NCBI GenBank assembly: GCA_949128115.1
Contig: OX421961.1
Location: 107,926,363 to 107,990,362 of the forward strand
Origin: Anaspis maculata
Lineage: Eukaryota > Arthropoda > Insecta > Coleoptera > Scraptiidae
Length of the DNA: 64,000 nt
Direction: 5' to 3'
Of the stretch, positions 57,201-64,000 are shown one piece after another. The position numbers and the translations under genes are program-made. Within the stretch, counting starts at the first letter, position 1. Each line of letters opens with the position of its first letter. Below the pieces are notes generated by a model, which was not told the DNA's origin, made no database searches, and worked only from the letters and a program-made list of their open reading frames with translations.

Positions 57201-60200
57201 CATTGACAATGGAAAGTTGTTTTTTTTGAGATCATTGCAAAGAGAAAGGCCCCAAAAAAAGGGTTGTAATGTCGCGGAACACCTGTATATTATGGAATTG
57301 ATGATTGCTGATGAACAAGAACAGAAATCAAAATAAAAGTCTCACGAAATGTGTAAGATGCTCACTGGCTCTATCAAACTAAAAGAAAAATCAATTCTTC
57401 CTCAAGAACAGGCCATCAACATGCTTGATTTCTATACTAACTTCACAAGCAACATAAAAAAAATGCTTCCAACAAGTGAGGCTGCAACACGATACAAATT
57501 AATAATTTGTGATCGTTTTCGAGCTTTTAAATAACGGCAACGAAATTTTTGTTCTTTCAGACTTACGGAAGGCTCCTGAGGTCGCCTACCACACAAAACT
57601 CGTTGGCGCCAATTCTGGAATTGTCAAGTTGAATCTCAAGGACGTAAATCCAGAAACCCTTTGCTTTATCACAAAATGCATAGTTCAGGCATTTTTTGGC
57701 GCTAATCCACCGGACTAAGGCTTCAATCCTATTCGAAAACTGCATTTTGGGCTGGGCTGAAATTTTTCGAAAAGAATCTTAAGGAAATCGCCAGCGGAAG
57801 GTATCTTTGAGAAGGCATCTTTAGTGATATAAGAGGCTTCAGTGCTCCTAGATCTGTTTTTTTTTTCGGTGAGCTGCAAAATCCCAGCCGTTTCATTTTC
57901 GTCTTGACAGCGGCGTCAAGCCCATGTGTCAACTTTCTAGCTAAGCTAGGTGCAACTGTCACTTTCTTCGCATATTATATGCACGGGAAGTGAATCATTG
58001 CATATCGAGTAGAGAACAGTTAATGTATCGATTGCTTGTTGTTTGTGGGTAAAGTTTTATATTGTTGCTCATGAGGACTGTCTCTGCGGACTTTTGCATT
58101 AGGTCCGAAAAATTGATAATCGGACGTTTCAGGAAGTTTTTTTTCAAGTGAAATCTCCAGAACAAGGATTCGCCATAAGAATGTGGGAAGTCGCATTAAG
58201 ATGTGTCGATTAATAAATAAGCTTTATCGAAGTGAGGCGCTGAGAACCCAAGGCGTATAGGTAAATTTCTGAAAAAAATGAGGACCACCATCCGTTATCA
58301 TTCATAAAATCGTGAAGAATCAAGCGGTCAAAGGATACACCCGGTAAAAATGATACCTCAATGCTAGCAAATGATTTGATGGAAACACAAAAAAATCAGC
58401 AGTTTATAAAAAAGATCAAGAGGCCTAAACTTGACCATCTCAAGAAGAATATTTTGGCACTTGTACCCCTTGGCCTCCAGGCACCTCAAGTGCTTTCTTC
58501 TTATGATTTCGCATATACGGGCACCTATTTTGGAAAATAAAAAAGTTCTCGCACCTGGCACCTCAATAGTTTCACGTATTGTACCTACTAAAGAAAGACT
58601 CTCTTCACATATGGTTCTTTACGCAAATAGCTATGGAGGTGAAGAAAAAAAAAGTACACTACACGAAGAAGGCTACGTGCATGACATGTAGCGCCGCGAC
58701 GAAATGTGAAGTTCTTGTTGGAATCGATTTAGATAGAGAACTTTTCACTAGGTGACGCTTGTGTCGACAAAAAAAAATGTCGCTGTCGTCATTCCGCCAA
58801 ACGTCAACCAAACTGTCGACCATTTTGCGAAGGCAAAATTTCGGAGTGGTCCACTTCAATTTTTGGCTCAGTCTAGGTATCTCAAGGTTTTCATGGGCGG
58901 ATAACGCAATGCAACTAGTTTTGTAGGGATCCAGACTAGTGGGCAAGTAGATGCTAAGAAGAAGGATCGTTTCTTCAGTCACCACCTACATTGGTATTTC
59001 ACCGGTGATAAATACCCGGCATTTTACTTATTTTCCTAGATTTTTGTTTCTTATTCGATTTCAGAATACTAAGTATCACTGGATAGCTGAATGAATAGGC
59101 TATAAAATGCAGATAACATGACCGAAACGTCAAGGTTCAAGACGGCGCGGCGGAGGCAAGTGACAGTATATCATGTTTTGAGCTCCTTTTTTTATGAACG
59201 CTTTCATGATGACAAAACCAATGAATTTAATCGTTGTGAAGAAATAGCGTTTTTAAAAAAAAGTCTATTCATAACTTTTTTAGCTGCCATTTTTTCATCG
59301 GTCGATTTTGACCCACTTTTTGCGAAAAAAACCTTCACATGGTCCAACCTTGTACCTCTCGGTCGCTACAGTTTTTCAAGCGGGTGACCGCCTTACCCCC
59401 ACCGTCCCACCGATGCTACGCTACCACGGTGCCTTCCAGTACTGACGCAGTATCAACCGTTTATAAATGGCACGTATTTTTCTCTCCCTCTAGAGTCTAG
59501 ATGCCTACGTGAGACGACAAATGAGTAAATAAAAAGGTAAAAGCATATCGTGTTTAGAGTAAAGAGGCAGAAGAAAGTTCTAGGATGTTTTTCTTTTTGA
59601 ACGGACATTTTCTCGATGAGTCCCTTCTCACTATGCAGACATCTACTTGTCCACTAGGGTATTGGACCCCCACGGAACCGGCCCTATAGGGTTACTAGCC
59701 CCTGAAAACCAAAAATACTTGAAGAACCGGTACCAAAGCTGTTTTGAAAATTATGACTAATAATTGACTATTTTGATTTCTGCTAAGCTCGCATTTTTGA
59801 TTAACTCAGAAATGTTGTACAGCGTGAAATCAGGACCATGCAGACTTTGCTTCTGAATCGTTCTCTGCTGTAAGTTTTCTTTTCATCTGCCTGAGCTAAT
59901 CGGTGCCAGTGGTTATCCTTCCTGAGTGCTCAAGTGCAACACCATTTGCCTGAAAGCTTCAGTACTACATACTACGATTGAACCATTGTGCATAATATTC
60001 GCTAAAATATATCACGTTTATCAAGCAGCCGGACTATTTTCTGCCCTATTGCAAATAGCTACGAAACGAAGACGGAACAATTCAGTTACCTTACGCGAGT
60101 ACTATAATATACCCAGAATTGGACGATATAAAGTAGATATGATCGTAAATAAAAATGTTTGATGAACCCCCTCGAGTTTCAATAATGAACACAACATGCG

Positions 60201-63200
60201 GTAAAACAAAGAGGCGAGCTATAAATTTTACAACCCTTCCCTCACACACCAACACAGTGAGCCGAACAAGAGACGAATGAAAATTTCCATCCATAGTCCC
60301 TCCTGCCGTTTGTGCACCGAGCATTGTCTGTGTGAGCTTCGACGGGGCACGGTGGTGGCCGCACAGCAGCAGCAGAAGCGGCGGCGGCGGTGAAATCACT
60401 TGAAAATTTCAGGGCGTCCTTCATTTTTCGACTTCCATCTCCCGTTCGGCATTCTTATGCAAATTGTGAAGAGACAATTTTAGGGTAAGGGTAATTTATT
60501 TAGTTTGCTTTGCCAGTCGTTTAATGGGTCTTTTATTTTCACATCTTGTTGGTAGTTCCCGTCGCATTCAGGACTCCACCGACCGGAGTTAACTTCAAAT
60601 GTGCCCCGGTGGCGGCGGACGGATAAAGAGAAATTGAGGGAATAATTTGGAGAACGGGTGCGCTCCCGTGAATATATAAAGAAGCGAAATGTACTAACCT
60701 GAATCGTCCAGGCTTTCACTTCGTCAGCGCCGGCGGTGAAGAAGTACTCTAATTGCAAGGCTTTGTAACCTTGAACAATTATCTTATCCAGAGCGCTGGA
60801 ACAATAGAACCAATTCGCATATTAGACTTTCGAAAGTTATTGTTGCCTAATTAAATAAGTACAGCATTTTCGTAATTCGAAAAATGGGACGTTGCCAATG
60901 GAGGCGATACACGGTAATCGTCGGTGAAATAATTTCGTTGTTTATTGATGGGGCATGATGGGCAAGGTTCCATGTTGAATTAGGGATCGCCGTCGTCTTG
61001 AAAACATAACAGAAAAAAGATAATGACAAATAATTGCGGCGCGGTCTCTACGATCTCGTACCTTTAGTTTTTGTGAATGACCCATGTGGAGAAGAACAGA
61101 CGTATCCGCAGATAAGATGATTTCGAAACCTGTCATTATAGTGGGTATACCGACAGACGTGGTTGGGATTCAGATGGATATGTCATTCGATCGTTATTTT
61201 CGACGGGCAGAGAAGAGAAGAATAATAATAATGACGGACAACACTTCGAGGCAATAACATAAATTTTGAAATCAAATTATAGAGATTGAAGTGACGTTTA
61301 TTAATTGGGACTTTTCAATCAACGCATTATAGGTGGTACACGAGTATCGTGCAACGAACCATTTTTCAAATTCAATAATCATATCAGTGGTGATTCTGGT
61401 GTAATTCAGTTTCCAGCAACACATAATTACTGTATTATTACCATATTGTTGCATACAAGACGGAAACATTTTTAATCGACACTTTTTGCGATACTGAGAT
61501 AATAAGTAGGTGGTTACGGAACGCTTTATGATCAGAACCCTGTATATCCGAATTGAAATAAAAAATATATTGAAAATAATTATTTAACAGCAAGTTGCCT
61601 TCGCGAAAGCATAACAATTACAATTGTTATTATTCGGTGCTGCCAATGCAACAAATGTTACAAGTGCCATTACTAAGCACGTTCTATTTTGTCAAGTTCG
61701 GCTCACCTACCTGGTGATGTTGTTGTCTTCCAAAAATTTCTTCCTTAGCGCCGGATCCTCGCCGTATTCTTCCACCAGTCTGTGCTCGAAAGCTCCAGAG
61801 AATGGGATAATTAGCGCCCCGGGGTCATTTTTGTCAACCCATTCTTTGATCTTTATTAACCTGCACAAAGAAAATCTATGAGTGTACAATGTATGAAAGA
61901 AAGAAAATGCATTTCGTGACATCACAACAATGGGAAAGAAGTTAATAATCCCCCGGGATTATACGGAAAACGTACCATGTGTTCAAACAACACAAAAAAA
62001 TTACGAGTATGTACTTAAAGAAAAATACCAAGTCGTGTAACGTGTTTAATATTCTAAGATTATGAATAATAGAGGACCATACGGGCAAAGAAAGGGGTTA
62101 TGGCATCTTCTCACGCTCTTTAATAAGTAATTGCTTCGGCATGTCGATGACCAAACTTGAAATTTTGATAAATTTGTGTCGAACGTTATATTTTTAATTT
62201 TATTTTTAGTACTTGACAATGTTCAGCGGGGATGCAGACGATCAAAAATGCTTGTTTTACTATCGGGCCAACGTTTCAGCCCCCATGCATGGGGTCTTCA
62301 TCAGGATCTAATAAATTTTCCAGTTCTAATCTGTTGCGTCATGAGAGTTCAGTACGACTTCACCTAGTGCTCTGCTGAGTCGCCTTTATTATTCATGTAG
62401 ATATCAAAGACATATTAACCAGTGGAGTGAGCAGTTCTATGGTGATTAAGTTTAATTAAAACCCGATGTGCTGAGCATCTACATGCCCGCCGTTGAACGT
62501 TTTATGGACGAAATGGCTCTGGACTTTCGGACCCAATTTTCACCACCATTACCACCAATATAAAAATAATATTATTACTGAACCATTCGTCCATAAAATG
62601 GGTATTTTTTGTCTGCTTCGAAATTGTTGAAAGTTACTTGCCTGAAATAGAAGCTATTTTAGCTATTTTAGAAGCTATTTCAACTGAATCTAGATCTTTG
62701 GTGCCTATTTTGGTCATAGATATTTGCATTTTTGTCATAAAATTTCGCAATTATTTTGAACAATGTAATCAAGGAAAGAGCACAGCCAATTCGGAGTAAT
62801 ATGGAAATTTTGCAACACAGCTATGTTAACCTGTTAAATTAGTAGCTAAGTATTATGATGTATAAAGATGGACACGCTACTTATTAGTTGTTTTAGTCCC
62901 GTGCTTCGCATGCACTCTCCAGCCTGAATTGTAAATTAAACAGGGATTCATGGTGTTCACAATGAAGATCAAAGCAATCAGGACTCATTATTGGCCTGAA
63001 TGGCGTATACATAGAGGAATAAAGCATCAGTGTACGGAACGGCACTGTATCGTTGATAATTAAGCCAATACTGCCGCCGAGCATTGTTCGTAATATAGCT
63101 TGAATTGAAGGAGGAATTCCTAATCGCACCATTAACATCGATGATGTTGCGTTTAGCACTTTAGCGCGCTTCAAAGTAAGTCATTAAACCGAACAGAACT

Positions 63201-63351
63201 TCCTCCCGGGACGACGGCGTGTGTGACACGATCTGATGAAATTTCTGACTTACCATTTGTTCTTCTTCTTGATGTAGTCTTTCTCGGAGAGATTCACCAA
63301 GTATATGACCGGCTTCGATGTCAAAAAGAGGTATTTGTTGAGAATTTCGAT
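54238..63351 (-). CDS. OLA1: Obg-like ATPase 1 (OLA1/YchF family), C-terminal half; 5' exons outside the window
   Basis: Minus-strand exons 63351-63254, 61860-61711, 60795-60699 and 54471-54238 join in phases 2, 2 and 0 to 192 codons plus stop; human OLA1 has 396 aa, so about half is missing beyond 64000. Exon one ([20 protein letters not shown]) contains NLSEKDY. That is the non-canonical G4 motif (NxxE) that gives this family preference for ATP over GTP. The next exon has [20 protein letters not shown]. The last two encode the TGS domain ([60 protein letters not shown]). OLA1 is a conserved cytosolic P-loop ATPase linked to translation and stress responses. All donors and acceptors are GT-AG. 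The last intron is 6.2 kb and holds repeats. Confidence 0.95.
54541..55400. other. OLA1 last intron, 3' part, no gene seen
   Basis: AT-rich sequence. A minus-strand frame crossing 55079-55576 is mostly the complement of the coding-like repeat at 55433 and is not called. Confidence 0.4.
55415..55570 (+). repeat. Coding-like repeat, copy A (inverted partner at 57570)
   Basis: Reads [17 protein letters not shown] sequence; the best frame gives [18 protein letters not shown], then [19 protein letters not shown], then a stop after HREL. It matches copy B in reverse complement over about 150 bp, preceded by AGTCCGGTGGATTAGCGCC in both. It probably is part of a transposon-encoded protein that I do not recognise. 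Confidence 0.55.
56952..57015. repeat. Tandem 32-bp repeat
   Basis: Two units beginning TTGAGCACATC and ending TGCACATG, starting at 56952 and 56984. Diverged relatives (GTGCACCATGG, GGGCACATC) occur upstream from about 56826. Confidence 0.6.
57068..57145. repeat. Tandem ~45-bp duplication
   Basis: CCTACCTGGAGGCTGTGAAC...TGTAACACCTG is followed by CCTACAGGCTGTGATC...TGTAACACCCTG. Two imperfect copies. Confidence 0.6.
57570..57715 (-). repeat. Coding-like repeat, copy B
   Basis: The minus-strand frame reads [20 protein letters not shown], then [21 protein letters not shown]. It is the inverted partner of 55415-55570. Substitutions are spread, yet both keep the frame open, which suggests they once encoded protein. 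Confidence 0.55.
57780..60698. other. OLA1 last intron, 5' part, no gene seen
   Basis: Nothing recognisable. A GCN/CGG-rich stretch at about 60360-60395 gives a Ser/Pro-rich minus frame without a domain. Confidence 0.4.
61861..63253. other. OLA1 intron with a hammerhead-like motif
   Basis: Apart from the motif at 62274-62304, no gene or clear element was seen. The AGCTATTT(T/C)AGAAGCTATTT duplication near 62652-62682 is a short local repeat. Confidence 0.4.
62274..62304 (-). ncRNA. Hammerhead-ribozyme-like core
   Basis: On the minus strand CTGATGA (62304-62298) is followed by AGACCCC ATGCAT GGGGGCT, a stem-loop in the place of stem II, and GAAA (62277-62274), then CGTTGGCCCG. This matches the conserved hammerhead boxes CUGAUGA and GAAA. 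Stem III would be a CG/CG pair or shorter, but the expected UH cleavage site and stem I pairing are not clear. Such cores accompany Penelope-like elements; no Penelope RT was found here. It is probably a decayed copy. Confidence 0.4.
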
Positions 63352-64000
63352 CTGCAAGGAAGAGCCACAAACGACTAAATTAGACTTCTACTAAGAGAGT
63401 TTTTGGTAAGTAATTTTATATCAGTCGGATTCATATCGGATTCAAGATGATGGTGTGTTATGTTAATGTGCGGGCATATTAACGGCACCACCTGGAGATT
63501 TACTTTATGGCGACTGGCATTGACACTCAATGAGAGGGTTTTGAACACAGCAGGAATCGTAGTGTTGGCGCGACAACCAACAGGTCGACGGTGACTCGCT
63601 CATTCTCGCCGGCACAGTCGATTTATCACAAAACTTTTTATTGAAAACTTCAAACAGGGTACTACATGAGTCGTCAAAATTGTTCCATTTTATCATAATG
63701 AGAGACACAATGATGATGGACGCTCTTATAAAATGCCACCACCTACGATTAATCATGTTTCTATCAAGATGCACGTTATACATAAAATTGTATGCATTTG
63801 TATTTTCACTCGATATTTTCTGAGCAAAATTTATCAGATTAGATATGTAGGTACCTGATGTTGAAAGAACTAGGTAGGTATACTGGGTAATAAATTATCG
63901 TCCGGTTCAAAAAATCTTTCAACTCTGAGCTATGATACCTTTTGACACTCGCGACGGATTGTAACTGTTTACAGGGTGAGTAAGCTCAATGTTTCCGTAA
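63352..64000. other. OLA1 intron running off the window
   Basis: No exon or gene seen up to the edge. A terminus-like TACAGGGTG word lies at 63970-63978, so another TA-flanked element may begin here. Confidence 0.5.

Noticed and set aside
60091..60399. A Pro/Leu-rich minus frame
   Set aside because: Comes from a GCN/CGG-rich tract in the OLA1 intron; no homology or splice context.

Overview
The window is nuclear DNA from an insect. Coding exons are GC-balanced, sit in AT-rich non-coding DNA and are split by GT-AG introns. Two chemosensory proteins (CSP/OS-D family, essentially arthropod) are present, and the rest is packed with transposable-element remnants. I cannot fix the order from sequence alone; a hemipteran-type genome is a guess.

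Five host genes are supported. (1) A CSP on + at 592-1204, with TATA box and poly(A) signal. (2) A second, convergent CSP on - at 7366-7848. Both have the family's single intron one base after a Lys codon and the Cys spacing C-x6-C-x18-C-x2-C. (3) Kintoun/DNAAF2, a dynein-arm preassembly factor, on - at 9771-21399: three exons, 753 aa, with an 8.9-kb first intron full of elements. (4) A pipe/HS2ST/UST-like 2-O-sulfotransferase on + at 34713-53982: five exons, 325 aa. Its disulfide framework is kept, but the PAPS-loop Lys, both catalytic-His positions and the 3'-phosphate Ser are replaced, so it looks like a pseudoenzyme. (5) The C-terminal half of the ATPase OLA1 on - at 54238-63351; its 5' exons lie beyond the window. 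Genes 4 and 5 are tail to tail with only 255 bp between stop codons.

Most of the remaining sequence is mobile. A very young BEL/Pao LTR retrotransposon (35547-41955, TSD GTAGA, nearly identical LTRs) lies antisense in sulfotransferase intron 1; its gag-pol frame has one in-frame stop. Several hAT-type elements have clear 8-bp target duplications (3391-4497, 17301-20329, 30688-34477, 31171-31582). Elements flanked by TA with CAGGGTG termini include 22806-24373, 24378-27200 and 45657-48939. The last carries a decayed mariner-like transposase gene split by a second palindromic element made of ~150-bp units. A TIR/foldback element of 2.0 kb fills part of Kintoun intron 1. LINE, Ty3/gypsy and SINE fragments are also present.

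The most interesting points are the predicted inactive sulfotransferase, the nested palindromes, and two hammerhead-ribozyme-like cores (51253-51275, 62274-62304). No CRISPR array, rRNA or convincing functional tRNA was seen. All gene models come from reading splice sites by eye; no alignment or search was run.
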